Shown one piece after another: positions 1-7,843 of a DNA stretch of 64,000 nucleotides (its first letter is position 1; each line of letters begins with the position of its first letter). The notes under the pieces are model-generated. The model saw only the letters and a list, made by a program, of their open reading frames with translations. It made no database searches and was not told the origin of the DNA. This DNA comes from Levilactobacillus fuyuanensis (GTDB lineage Bacteria; Bacillota; Bacilli; Lactobacillales; Lactobacillaceae), in NCBI RefSeq assembly GCF_003946395.1, contig NZ_RHNZ01000007.1:62001-126000 (forward strand), in the 5' to 3' direction. Position numbers and translations under genes: made by a program.

Positions 1-858
1 CCCGGAAACGAAGGAGCTCCCGGCAATGTTGGTCAGATTCTGTATGTAAGAGATATCCTTGTCGAGTAATTCTTCGATAATGTTCGTCCCAAAGTTCACG
101 TTCCCAATCAGATTCTGAACGGCAACGTTCCCATTGGTGTGGGCATTCAGTTCAGCTTCCCGGGCAAAAATATGGAAGACTGAGGAGACACCTAGTAGGT
201 TGTCCAGATCTGGATAGTCATCGTAAACGGTCCCACCAGATTGAATTTCGGCCTCTGATAAAGGTTCAAGGGCCGTGGTTTTAGCTGGCACATATTTTGC
301 TTGCGCCTTTTCAACTAAAGCATTGACCTGTTCACGCAACTTAACATTGGCTAAAGCTGTCGTAAGGCCTTCCTTAGGCGTCATCAGGCGTGCGTTAATA
401 CCTGAGGCCGTTGCTTTGTGCGCCATCTTATAAAGATTCTTTTTTGACGTTTTTACTTTTTTGGTGTCCTTATTGCTTGATTTCGAAATCTTGGAACCAT
501 CAGTAGTCGTCTGATTTTGACCGTCAGTCTCAGTAGTCGTCTTGGCCGAAGAGACAAGCGTGTTTGCCGGCTGGTTCTGCTTCGACCCACCATTATCGCT
601 ATCACTACTGTTAGTACTACTGTTAGTACTGCTGTTAGTACTGCTGTTGGTGCTGCTACTGTTAGTACTGCTACCACCACTGCTACTCTCAGCAGACCCT
701 ACAACGCTAGAAGAGACTGTGTTGCTATTGCTACTCTCGGTTGTCGAAGCGTTGGCCGTCACCATGCCGCCACCCCCAATGGCAAGCATTACTGCGCAGG
801 CGAAAACCCACTTACGACCGTCTTTATACATCTTAAAATGCGTTCGTTTCATTTCCAT
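1..858 (-). CDS. KxYKxGKxW-type surface protein, C-terminus beyond the left edge
   Basis: An open frame of 286 codons begins at an ATG ending at 858 and continues past base 1, so only the N-terminal part is visible. The N-terminus reads MEMKRTHFKMYKDGRKWVFA, a KxYKxGKxW-type export signal (KMYKDGRKW), followed by a hydrophobic stretch and a likely cleavage after TANA. Next comes a Ser/Thr/Asn-rich segment with a short STNS repeat, then a Lys-rich stretch. From about residue 240 there is a folded-looking region (VFHIFAREAELNAHTNGN, then VNFGTN) that resembles adhesive or choice-of-anchor type domains of lactobacilli; I recognise that only loosely. A weak AGGTAGGG ribosome site precedes the ATG. 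It heads a run of same-strand surface protein genes. Sortase anchoring is likely but lies outside the window. Confidence 0.75.
   Translation of the reverse strand, partial: MEMKRTHFKMYKDGRKWVFACAVMLAIGGGGMVTANASTTESSNSNTVSSSVVGSAESSSGGSSTNSSSTNSSTNSSTNSSTNSSDSDNGGSKQNQPANTLVSSAKTTTETDGQNQTTTDGSKISKSSNKDTKKVKTSKKNLYKMAHKATASGINARLMTPKEGLTTALANVKLREQVNALVEKAQAKYVPAKTTALEPLSEAEIQSGGTVYDDYPDLDNLLGVSSVFHIFAREAELNAHTNGNVAVQNLIGNVNFGTNIIEELLDKDISYIQNLTNIAGSSFVSG
604..672 (-). repeat. Short tandem repeat coding Ser/Thr/Asn
   Basis: About six imperfect copies of a 12-base unit (gttagtactgct-like on the plus strand) encode the STNS/TNSS stretch of the surface protein at 1-858. Such in-frame microsatellites can vary in copy number and so change the length of the stalk without breaking the frame. 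Confidence 0.7.
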
Positions 859-1050
859 ATCGACTAAATCCCTACCTTTCACTATAAGACTCCATCCCTA
901 TTTTCGTCCTCTCCGGATGAACATTCAACGTTATTTTGAAATTATTTTTTAATTTAACAAATTAACTCTTATGTAGTTTATCCAAAGAACATTGTCGTTG
1001 GATTGTTAGTTCGCTTAACCAGCATAAACACGTGCTTTCACAAAATTTAG

Positions 1051-1106
1051 CGATTATTTTGAAAACTTGTGAGACTAAATTTGGATTTTTTACATTAGTA
1101 TTAAGT
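1051..1106 (-). repeat. Intergenic repeat R, copy 3
   Basis: Read on the minus strand this begins ACTTAATACTAATGTAA and carries TTTAGTCTCA about 28 bases in, then an A/T-rich tail ending AATCG. It aligns with 34280-34346 (plus) and 40738-40816 (minus). It sits between the end of the gene at 1214-3478 and the start of the gene at 1-858. The rest of 859-1213 shows only the terminator at 1115-1152. Confidence 0.55.
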
Positions 1107-1114
1107 AACAGAAC

Positions 1115-1152
1115 AAATAAAACGGCCCCGACCGTTGCCTGTCGGAACCGTT
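1115..1152 (-). terminator. Rho-independent terminator after the surface protein at 1214-3478
   Basis: On the minus strand, AACGG-TT-CCGAC pairs with GTCGG-GG-CCGTT around an 8-base loop (the TT/GG positions can wobble), followed by TTTTATTTG. Confidence 0.85.
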
Positions 1153-1213
1153 AATTATCCATAGTTTAGTTAGCCATGCCATATAGGCACCATCAGCACG
1201 TTTCCCTCAAAAA

Positions 1214-3478
1214 CTAGTGTTGCCGTTTGCGTTTTAGACCAAATCCGGTCAAAGCACCGCCAAGCAGTAAGGCCAAACCGACCCACGGTGAAATGGTAGT
1301 TTCGTCGGTCTGCGGCAAAGTGGCATCCTTCGTTGCCTGTTGCTTAGGTACCTGCTGTGTCTTAGCAGTTGCTGTCGCAGTCTTCGCGTTCAGGTTCACA
1401 GTTTGCGTGCGTTTGTTTGTTGACTTCTGGGGTTGTTTACCAGGTGCAACCCGGTCGGCATCCCCGCCGTTCACAGCATCTCCTGTATCATCAATTATCG
1501 GTGCCTCAGGATCGACGAGGTCACCATCGCCGTCCGTGTCGATCGCTTGGTACGTAAAGGTGACGGTCTGGCCTGCCGCCGTGTAGGTGCCACTTGCGAC
1601 ACCATTGCCGACTAATTGATAACCCGGTAGCGTCTGGGCGTTGATAGTAAAGGCATCGCCAACATTTCCAGATTGTTGCGTCTGACTGATGACCTTGCCA
1701 TCCTGATCAACGTTAACGATGGTGACAATCCCGGTCGTAACGCCCGGATCTGGTGTGCCTGGATTACCTGGATCGACTGGCTTTTCATTTTCAATCTTGA
1801 AGGTAATATAGGCGCTGTACCCCCACAATGCGCCGTAACTCTGATTAACGACTTGAATGGTGTAGGTGCCATCTGGCACATCGTCCTTCGCGGTAAACTT
1901 CAAGGCCACCTTATTTCCCGAGACACGTTGCACGCTGAACCAATCCGTGGCATTCTCCGCGGTAGCGGCCCAAGCGGCAATATCTTCGGTCGGCAGGTTA
2001 GGATCAAGGTCACCGTAAGCGATAGTCACGCCACCGGCTAATGCGGCCGTCCAGGTTCCTTCATTGTCATCGATTTGTCCCGTACTCATGTCTTGAAAAC
2101 CGGTAACGACACCGGTGACTGGATCAAACGTCCGGTTGTCGGCACTGATTTTGTGCGTATTACCGATGAGACGTTGGTAGACCCCGTAGTTCACAACTGG
2201 CTGGCCGTCTTGACCAATCATTTGAATCACACCATTACTAAGTCGATTGAACATGTAGGATATCTGTCCGCGAAAGTGGCTCAGATCTGGTAGCGCTCCA
2301 GAAAACTGGTTATAGGAAACATCCAACATGTAGAGTGATGGCCAACCCTTAACATCCGGAAATGCACCGCTTAACTGATTGTGATTGACATCTAAGGACC
2401 AAAGATTAGGAATAGCACTCAAATCTGGAATTTCGCCTGTCAGTTGATTATTTCCGAGATAGATCATTTCCAACTTAGCGTATTTACTCAGATCCGGAAT
2501 GTTTCCAGTCAGTTGACTATCACCCATTCGCAGAAATCGTAAATTAGGGCAATTGTCGAAGTAAGTGTTCATAATTGTTGCCATATCATGGTCCGCACCA
2601 TCGTTAGTTAATGTCAAATCAATACCAGCCAGTAATGGCACGTTAGAAAAATCAATTAATGCGGCCACTGGATTTTTAATATGGGTTAAGGATATCGTAT
2701 GCAGCGCCGGGAAGTATTCCAGGCCGGCAAAATTTGTTATGATGCCAGAACTTCCATAGTCTGTTAACTGATTTAGCTTGGCAACATACTGATACAGATT
2801 ACTTTCAGTTGCCACATAAGCGGGCTTTCCCGTGATTTGTGAAACTGGCGCTCCCCTATTGATGACTTTGATGATCAGGGCTCGCAACGTTGCGTCCGGA
2901 ATCCACTCACTCGCGTTCACCCCATAAATTGGTGACACAGCAGCGGCTGGTGCCCGCATGAGTACTGGCTTTGGCGCGGGCGTCTTGGGAATGACAACCT
3001 CATCTGGTGCCGCAAGTGGTGTCACGTCAGTTTTCTCATTCGTTGAATCGACTGCTGGCGTCTCCGCATCTGGTTCTACCGTATCTGGTTGCGGATCAGC
3101 ATCTGCCTCAGGTAGGACATCTGGATTGCTCACTTCTTCCGGACTCGTCACCTCAGGTGTTTCTGGCTCCTGGGAGTCATCCACTGATGGTACTGATGTT
3201 TCTGGCACATTCTGGCCATCTACTGATGAAATGTCCTCGTTTGTCTTCTGCTTATCACCCGTGACCGCTGGTGTTGTCTGCAACGTAACTTCCTTAGTGG
3301 GTTCTGTCTGCTCATTCGTCGTTTTTTCGGCGATATCTGGTACGACTGTATCATCTGCCTGCGCCGTTTCGGTGGCCCCCATCAGGCCCAATCCTAACGT
3401 CACGGCGGTGATACTGGCGACTACCCAGTGCTTACCTGCCTTGTAGCTCTTATAATGAACTTTTGTGTCGCTAGCCAA
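1214..3478 (-). CDS. LRR/MucBP cell-wall adhesin, interrupted at codon 2 by an IS element
   Basis: Sortase-anchored surface protein. The frame from a TTG at 3478 gives 754 residues: KSYKAGKHW export motif at residues 10-18, hydrophobic signal to about residue 41, an acidic Pro/Glu/Thr-rich stalk to about 170, leucine-rich repeats of the NQLTGEIPDLS type around 300-420, an immunoglobulin-like region near 480-560, one MucBP-type domain near 585-650, and LPQTDE at 721 with a hydrophobic segment and KRKRQH tail. The TTG has no ribosome site, and the tnpB element begins only five bases upstream. Removing 3484-4979 restores GAGGAGG-N7-ATG AAT AAA TTG GCT in frame, so the native N-terminus was MNKLASDTK and the gene is separated from its own start. 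Expression is therefore doubtful unless the TTG is used from an IS-borne transcript. Confidence 0.85.
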   Translation of the reverse strand: MASDTKVHYKSYKAGKHWVVASITAVTLGLGLMGATETAQADDTVVPDIAEKTTNEQTEPTKEVTLQTTPAVTGDKQKTNEDISSVDGQNVPETSVPSVDDSQEPETPEVTSPEEVSNPDVLPEADADPQPDTVEPDAETPAVDSTNEKTDVTPLAAPDEVVIPKTPAPKPVLMRAPAAAVSPIYGVNASEWIPDATLRALIIKVINRGAPVSQITGKPAYVATESNLYQYVAKLNQLTDYGSSGIITNFAGLEYFPALHTISLTHIKNPVAALIDFSNVPLLAGIDLTLTNDGADHDMATIMNTYFDNCPNLRFLRMGDSQLTGNIPDLSKYAKLEMIYLGNNQLTGEIPDLSAIPNLWSLDVNHNQLSGAFPDVKGWPSLYMLDVSYNQFSGALPDLSHFRGQISYMFNRLSNGVIQMIGQDGQPVVNYGVYQRLIGNTHKISADNRTFDPVTGVVTGFQDMSTGQIDDNEGTWTAALAGGVTIAYGDLDPNLPTEDIAAWAATAENATDWFSVQRVSGNKVALKFTAKDDVPDGTYTIQVVNQSYGALWGYSAYITFKIENEKPVDPGNPGTPDPGVTTGIVTIVNVDQDGKVISQTQQSGNVGDAFTINAQTLPGYQLVGNGVASGTYTAAGQTVTFTYQAIDTDGDGDLVDPEAPIIDDTGDAVNGGDADRVAPGKQPQKSTNKRTQTVNLNAKTATATAKTQQVPKQQATKDATLPQTDETTISPWVGLALLLGGALTGFGLKRKRQH

Positions 3479-3618
3479 TTTATTAAAAACTAAGCAGAAA
3501 ACCTGCGATTTTAATCGCGGGATGGATGTCAGAATTTAATAATCCCTTCCAAACATATGTTCCCCCTAAAAGAGACTAAACATGGTATACTTAATCCAAT
3601 TTACAGGGGAGGTATCCA

Positions 3619-4839
3619 TTGGTTAAATTAGGGCGAACAATTAAACTGAGACTCTATCCAGACACTAATCAAGCAGAACAATTTCTAGCGATGAGTCAAG
3701 AGTATCAACGATTAGCTAATATTATCAGTCAATGGATCTTTGACAATGGGTTTCAGCTAAGTTGGTTAAAAATTAACCACCAGTTGTACAAAATATTTAG
3801 ACAAGAATCAGAACTCAATAGCCAGATGATCCAGTCTGTCTTTCGGACGGTCTCAGCTCGCTATAAGACCGTTCGAGAACAAATGAGGCAACATTCTTAT
3901 CGCTACAAGAACGAAGAGCACAAGTGGATTCGAGCTCCTAGAGACTTGACCTGGTTGGTGAAACCTATCCAATTTCGTCGGCCACAAGCAGACTTGGTTC
4001 GTCAGAGTAACTATTCTTTTGTAGACAAGATGCAACAGATTTCAATAACCACTCTTGGTAAGCGGACTAAGTTAGGTTTCACCAACAAGGGATTCGAAAA
4101 ATACTTTACTGACGATTGGAAACTAGGTACCGCTAAGTTGGTCCATAACCGGGACAAACGGTTTCTGCACATTGGCATCACGAAAGAAGTTAGCGATTTC
4201 GATGTTAAGGCCAATCCTAAAATCGTGGGTATTGACCGTGGATTACGTTTTCTGGCAACTACCTTCGATAGTGAAGGAAAGACGCTATTCTTTGATGGTC
4301 AAAAAATTTTACGTAAACGGAAGAAGTTCTTAGAAATCCGTTGTCGCTTGCAAAGTAAAGGCACCAAGTCTGCCAAGAAAAAGCTGAGGCAACTAGCTCA
4401 ACGAGAGAACCGCTGGATGACCGATGTGAATCATCGGCTAGCTAAGACACTCGTTGCACTGTATGGCCCGCATACACTCTTCGTTCTGGAAGACTTAACC
4501 AATGTGACATTTAATACAGATGATCTACCTAAGTCCCTGCGTAATAGTCATCGTTCCTGGTCCTTCTTCCAGTTAGAATCTTTTCTAATGTATAAGGCTC
4601 AGGCTATTCAAAGTACTGTTGTGAAAGTGAGTCCGGCATTTACCTCACAGCGATGTCCCAAGTGTGGCTTAATTGAGAAAATCAATCGGCATCACGATAC
4701 GCATGAATATTGGTGCAAACAATGTCAGTATCGTTGTAACGATGACCGTTTAGGAGCAATGAATATTGAGATGCTTGGCCAATATTGGTTGAACGGTGTC
4801 AAACGACCAAAGATTAAGAAGCTAACAACTGCTGGGTAA
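3619..4839 (+). CDS. tnpB: TnpB RNA-guided nuclease of the IS605 family, copy 1
   Basis: Full-length TnpB of 406 residues. The start is a TTG six bases after AGGGGAGG. The RuvC-like active site is intact: D206 in GIDRGLRFLAT, E291 in VLEDLTNV and D376 in NDDRLGAMNI. The zinc ribbon is present as CPKCG (346/349) and CKQC (366/369). The N-terminal part is the basic OrfB-type region. TnpB proteins of this class are known to bind an RNA from the element's right end and cut DNA next to the target motif; that function here is inferred from family membership. The protein is nearly identical to the copy at 61097-62317 and both look active. Confidence 0.93.
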   Translation: MVKLGRTIKLRLYPDTNQAEQFLAMSQEYQRLANIISQWIFDNGFQLSWLKINHQLYKIFRQESELNSQMIQSVFRTVSARYKTVREQMRQHSYRYKNEEHKWIRAPRDLTWLVKPIQFRRPQADLVRQSNYSFVDKMQQISITTLGKRTKLGFTNKGFEKYFTDDWKLGTAKLVHNRDKRFLHIGITKEVSDFDVKANPKIVGIDRGLRFLATTFDSEGKTLFFDGQKILRKRKKFLEIRCRLQSKGTKSAKKKLRQLAQRENRWMTDVNHRLAKTLVALYGPHTLFVLEDLTNVTFNTDDLPKSLRNSHRSWSFFQLESFLMYKAQAIQSTVVKVSPAFTSQRCPKCGLIEKINRHHDTHEYWCKQCQYRCNDDRLGAMNIEMLGQYWLNGVKRPKIKKLTTAG

Positions 4840-4979
4840 ACCTGGCAGTTAAACGGGTAACCGTCAATTACCCGATGATGTTGCCACTACGAGTAGGAGT
4901 GCCTTAACGGGTATGCTGGACTACTGTGTCATCAGACACGTGAGCGACAAGCCTCTGAATTCATTCAGGGGCAATTGAC
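4840..4979 (+). ncRNA. Candidate omega RNA (right-end guide RNA) of tnpB copy 1
   Basis: The 140 bases between the tnpB stop and the right end are conserved in both copies and contain three small hairpins (CGGGTAA/TTACCCG, GTGTC/GACAC, CTGAAT/ATTCAG). In IS605-family systems the guide RNA covers the 3' part of tnpB and this end, and the guide is the flanking DNA; here it would start at 4980 with TCATGGGTCTTCC. Inference by analogy; the 5' end is not defined. Confidence 0.5.
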
Positions 4980-4980
4980 T

Positions 4981-4997
4981 CATGGGTCTTCCTCCTC
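4981..4997 (-). promoter_or_regulatory. Stranded ribosome site and ATG of the interrupted adhesin
   Basis: On the minus strand GAGGAGG (4997-4991) is followed after seven bases by ATG (4983-4981) and one A (4980), then the IS right end. Joined to 3483 it gives an in-frame ATG AAT AAA TTG GCT of the adhesin gene. Translation from this ATG now runs into the IS. Confidence 0.85.
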
Positions 4998-5371
4998 AAC
5001 GTTTGCACGTTCGTCATCTTCATTTTCAGTCAAGTGTTTGTGACAGATTAACTAATACGGATAAATTCTCTATACTCACATTGTAACCGATTTCACGAAG
5101 CTAAAATAGGTTGCTTCCTGACCGTTTTTCACACATAGATGTTAGTTGTGCTAACTATCTGCGAATAGTAGATTCAGTAAAGCGATACACTCGCGACCCC
5201 CATGCCATTTAGGTTTACGGTTACAGTCTTTTGACGTCAATAACTTTTAGGGGATAAATCATTTTATTATTATCGTTATTCATAGATTTAGCGAACCCCC
5301 TCACCTAATTGGTCACTTTCTGACCCATTTACCGTTAAAGTTTACCCGACTTAGCAGTCAGTATTGTACAC
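4998..5371 (-). other. Former upstream region of the interrupted adhesin
   Basis: No gene is seen here. On the minus strand the part nearest 4998 is the native leader of the adhesin at 1214-3478 and should hold its promoter; several A/T-rich -10-like strings occur near 5070-5080 but none has a convincing -35 partner. Transcripts from it would now enter the tnpB element antisense. Confidence 0.5.
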
Positions 5372-5406
5372 AAAAAGCCGACACATATTTTCGTCGTGTA
5401 TCGGCT
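5372..5406 (-). terminator. Rho-independent terminator after the surface protein at 5425-7572
   Basis: On the minus strand AGCCGATACAC pairs with GTGTCGGCT across a short loop and is followed by TTTTTGTG. Confidence 0.88.
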
Positions 5407-5424
5407 CACCATAAATTGACGTCG

Positions 5425-7572
5425 CTATTTCATCTTGCGCTTAATCCCCAGTAAGCTATACAGCGTAACCAGCAAGGCAATTCCCCAGAGAGCTGAAGTC
5501 TGTCGCTCACCAGTCTGCGGAAGTTCAGCCGCAGCACTCTGATCACTACTAGGTGTACTTGGTGAACTCAAGGGACTGATGCTACCGGTAATTGGATTCG
5601 GTGTTGTTTCCGGATCAGCCTGATCCTCGACCAAGTGGTCCAGACTGCCTTGGCCAATCGCTTCATTTCCCGTATGATGCAGATCACTGGATCCATCATC
5701 CGAAGTCACAGTATCATCAGTTTCCGTTTCATCAGTTCCCGTATCGTCATCCCCAGGCGTGACTGGATTGGGCTGGTTACCCGTAGCCTCCCCATCATCG
5801 CCATCAGACTCAGATGAAACGGCTTCATAAATATAGGTGACGGTCGTGTCACTATCTCCGAATTTACCGTTAGCATTAGCTGGCGTTACCACCAACTTAT
5901 AACCGTCAGGGGTAGCTGGTTGCGTCGTATAGGCTTCACCCGGCTTGCCGGCTAATACTTGATTCACCGCGACTAACTTCCCATCCGCGGTCTGATGATG
6001 AACTGTGACCGTCGTTTGTTTTATAGGTTCCGTTGGCGGCGTCACCAGTGGCGGCTTAACGGGATCGCTCTTCTTGGCATAGACGTAAATCACATCGGTA
6101 GGTTTCTCACCGTATTTACCGGTTGCATTCACCGGTGTCTTCAGTAAAGTATACCCGTCAATCGCCTTTGCGGTAGTGGTGTAGTCTTCTCCAACCAATT
6201 TTTCTGGTAAGACCTCGTCTTCAGCAATCGCTTTGCCGGATTCATCTTGGAAATGAACCGTGACCTTAGCAGCGGTCGTAGCGAGAGTGTATGGTTGAAC
6301 GACGTGAAAGTCTGAAATATCTGCTGTTGGTTCTGACTTCCCGGTCAGATAATAGTAATCTTTCTGAACATCAATCGTCACGTTCATATTAGCGAATTCT
6401 GGAAGGGAATCTGCCCCCGGTTTCTGATCCTGAATGTAGGAATAGTTAATGCCCCCTTCACCATCCGGCACGGGATTCCCACCGGTATGATAAACACGAT
6501 ACGTAAATCGGCCTGCTTCACTAAAGAAGACGGGTTCCGCAATAAGTTTCCCCGCTTTTAAGGGAACCACTTGGCCATTTCTATCGAGACACTGAACCTT
6601 CAGATGACCAGTTCTATCCTTATCGCTAACCATGATTGGATCGAGCATCACAAATTGGCCTTTGCTCCCAAATGACTCATAGTTTTTCCCTTTCAACGGT
6701 GAAAAATCTCGAATATGATTATACACTAACTGCATATCCGTCACGTTCTCCAAATCTGCAAGTGGCGTGATATCTTCGATTCGATTATGGCTAAGATTGA
6801 CAACCTTTAATTTCTTCAAATTACGCAATACCGATATATCCACGATATCACCGAAAAAGGCGCCTGGTTCCATATTAAGCGTCGCTCCCATTTCAAGAAC
6901 TTCTAAATTAGTTGCATACTGCAAGCCTTCCAGAGAAAACTCGGTCTTACCGTCGATATACGTATCAATTTTATCTTCACCGGTGGCCTCAAACCTTTTC
7001 AAAAGTAGCATATCATCCTGCGTAATATCGGCCACACTATTCCAGGATTTATCCGCATTATCCAACTTATGCAAATGCTTCAAGACTAGCTCCTGTAGTA
7101 TCTTGTTGGGCATCCACTGATCGATGGTTGTCGTATCTTTATCTGCTTTTGGGGTTTTAACTTTAGTCCTGACTGCCTTCGTCGTTTTCCCTTTGTGCAC
7201 TACTCTCTCAGCTGACATCTCAGCCACTAGTTCCCCATTATTGGGCTTAACGTTGTCACTGGTTGTTCTCTCCGCCTGCGGTTCCTTCACGGTCGATGTT
7301 AGTAGACCCGATTCTTCTATTACTGCTGGAACTTGTTCATGCTGTTGATTCGCCGAATTCTTGGGGGCCGTCGTTGAAGCGGCTCCCCGACTCGGCGTTG
7401 TATGCGCTGTCATTTTGGCAATTGATTCTGACATCACCTGTTCATCAGCTTGGGCCGTTACACTACCAAGTGTAAACAGCATGGCCCCACTCACGATTCC
7501 GGTAGCTATCCAAGTCTTACCTTTTTTATACGTTATATCATGTATCTTCGTTTGCATGTGTTGGTTCATCAC
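5425..7572 (-). CDS. LRR/MucBP cell-wall anchored surface protein
   Basis: 715 residues. ATG at 7572 sits seven bases after GGGGAGAG. Domains in order: KxYKxGKxW-type signal (TYKKGKTW, ending at residue 21) with hydrophobic core to about 42; a low-complexity stalk; a conserved IDQWMPNKILQ helix near residue 150 shared with the neighbours at 7844 and 10089; internalin-like leucine-rich repeats around 215-290 (LRNLKKLKVVNLSHNRIEDITPL); a strand-rich domain; two MucBP-like domains around 430-500 and 515-590; an Asp/Glu/Thr-rich spacer; and LPQTGE at 684 with hydrophobic segment and KRKMK tail. Sortase A substrate by motif. The protein probably binds mucus or another host or food glycan, which is inference from MucBP. 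A terminator follows directly. Confidence 0.92.
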   Translation of the reverse strand: MMNQHMQTKIHDITYKKGKTWIATGIVSGAMLFTLGSVTAQADEQVMSESIAKMTAHTTPSRGAASTTAPKNSANQQHEQVPAVIEESGLLTSTVKEPQAERTTSDNVKPNNGELVAEMSAERVVHKGKTTKAVRTKVKTPKADKDTTTIDQWMPNKILQELVLKHLHKLDNADKSWNSVADITQDDMLLLKRFEATGEDKIDTYIDGKTEFSLEGLQYATNLEVLEMGATLNMEPGAFFGDIVDISVLRNLKKLKVVNLSHNRIEDITPLADLENVTDMQLVYNHIRDFSPLKGKNYESFGSKGQFVMLDPIMVSDKDRTGHLKVQCLDRNGQVVPLKAGKLIAEPVFFSEAGRFTYRVYHTGGNPVPDGEGGINYSYIQDQKPGADSLPEFANMNVTIDVQKDYYYLTGKSEPTADISDFHVVQPYTLATTAAKVTVHFQDESGKAIAEDEVLPEKLVGEDYTTTAKAIDGYTLLKTPVNATGKYGEKPTDVIYVYAKKSDPVKPPLVTPPTEPIKQTTVTVHHQTADGKLVAVNQVLAGKPGEAYTTQPATPDGYKLVVTPANANGKFGDSDTTVTYIYEAVSSESDGDDGEATGNQPNPVTPGDDDTGTDETETDDTVTSDDGSSDLHHTGNEAIGQGSLDHLVEDQADPETTPNPITGSISPLSSPSTPSSDQSAAAELPQTGERQTSALWGIALLVTLYSLLGIKRKMK

Positions 7573-7802
7573 TCATCTCTCCCCCAATAAGTAAAGTATC
7601 GATTCGTTGAAAAACTTGCTATGGAAATGGAACTGTTTACTTAAAATACCGTTTCCAACACAAATCAGTATAGTAAATCCCCACCACACACAGGTGCTTT
7701 TTTTAAAAAAGAAACCCGATGCTTCTCCTTGTGAATTTTCACAAACTCATCTCTTATAGAATTCATTAGTGTGCATTACAGTTGGGGGCAATACAACTAT
7801 TC

Positions 7803-7832
7803 AAAAAAAAAGCAAGCCATCTCTGGCTCGCT
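7803..7832 (-). terminator. Rho-independent terminator after 7844-9847
   Basis: Minus strand AGCGAGCCA-GAGA-TGGCTTGCT (one mismatch) followed by nine T residues. Confidence 0.9.
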
Positions 7833-7843
7833 CTATAATGCAA

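Larger units (their letters stand above)
3484..4979 (+). mobile_element. IS200/IS605-type (IS1341-like) tnpB-only element, copy 1
   Basis: The limits come from comparison with the second copy at 60955-62451: similarity begins just after TTTAT (3479-3483) and ends at CAATTGAC (4979). The element is about 1.5 kb, has no terminal inverted repeats and no target duplication, carries a left-end hairpin (GCGATTTTAATCGC) and a right-end hairpin (CTGAAT/ATTCAG), and encodes only TnpB. The same TTTAT pentanucleotide flanks the left end of copy 2. This is the architecture of single-strand transposing IS200/IS605 elements; with no TnpA Y1 transposase here, movement would depend on TnpA supplied in trans. 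Confidence 0.9.

Noticed and set aside
517-952. Plus-strand frames opposite the first surface gene
   Set aside because: They are shadows of the low-complexity Ser/Asn repeat on the minus strand; leucine runs are the complement of the repeat and there is no ribosome site.
3484-4979. TnpB copies as Cas12-type CRISPR effectors
   Set aside because: No repeats or cas genes are near; length, zinc ribbon and conserved ends fit IS605 TnpB.
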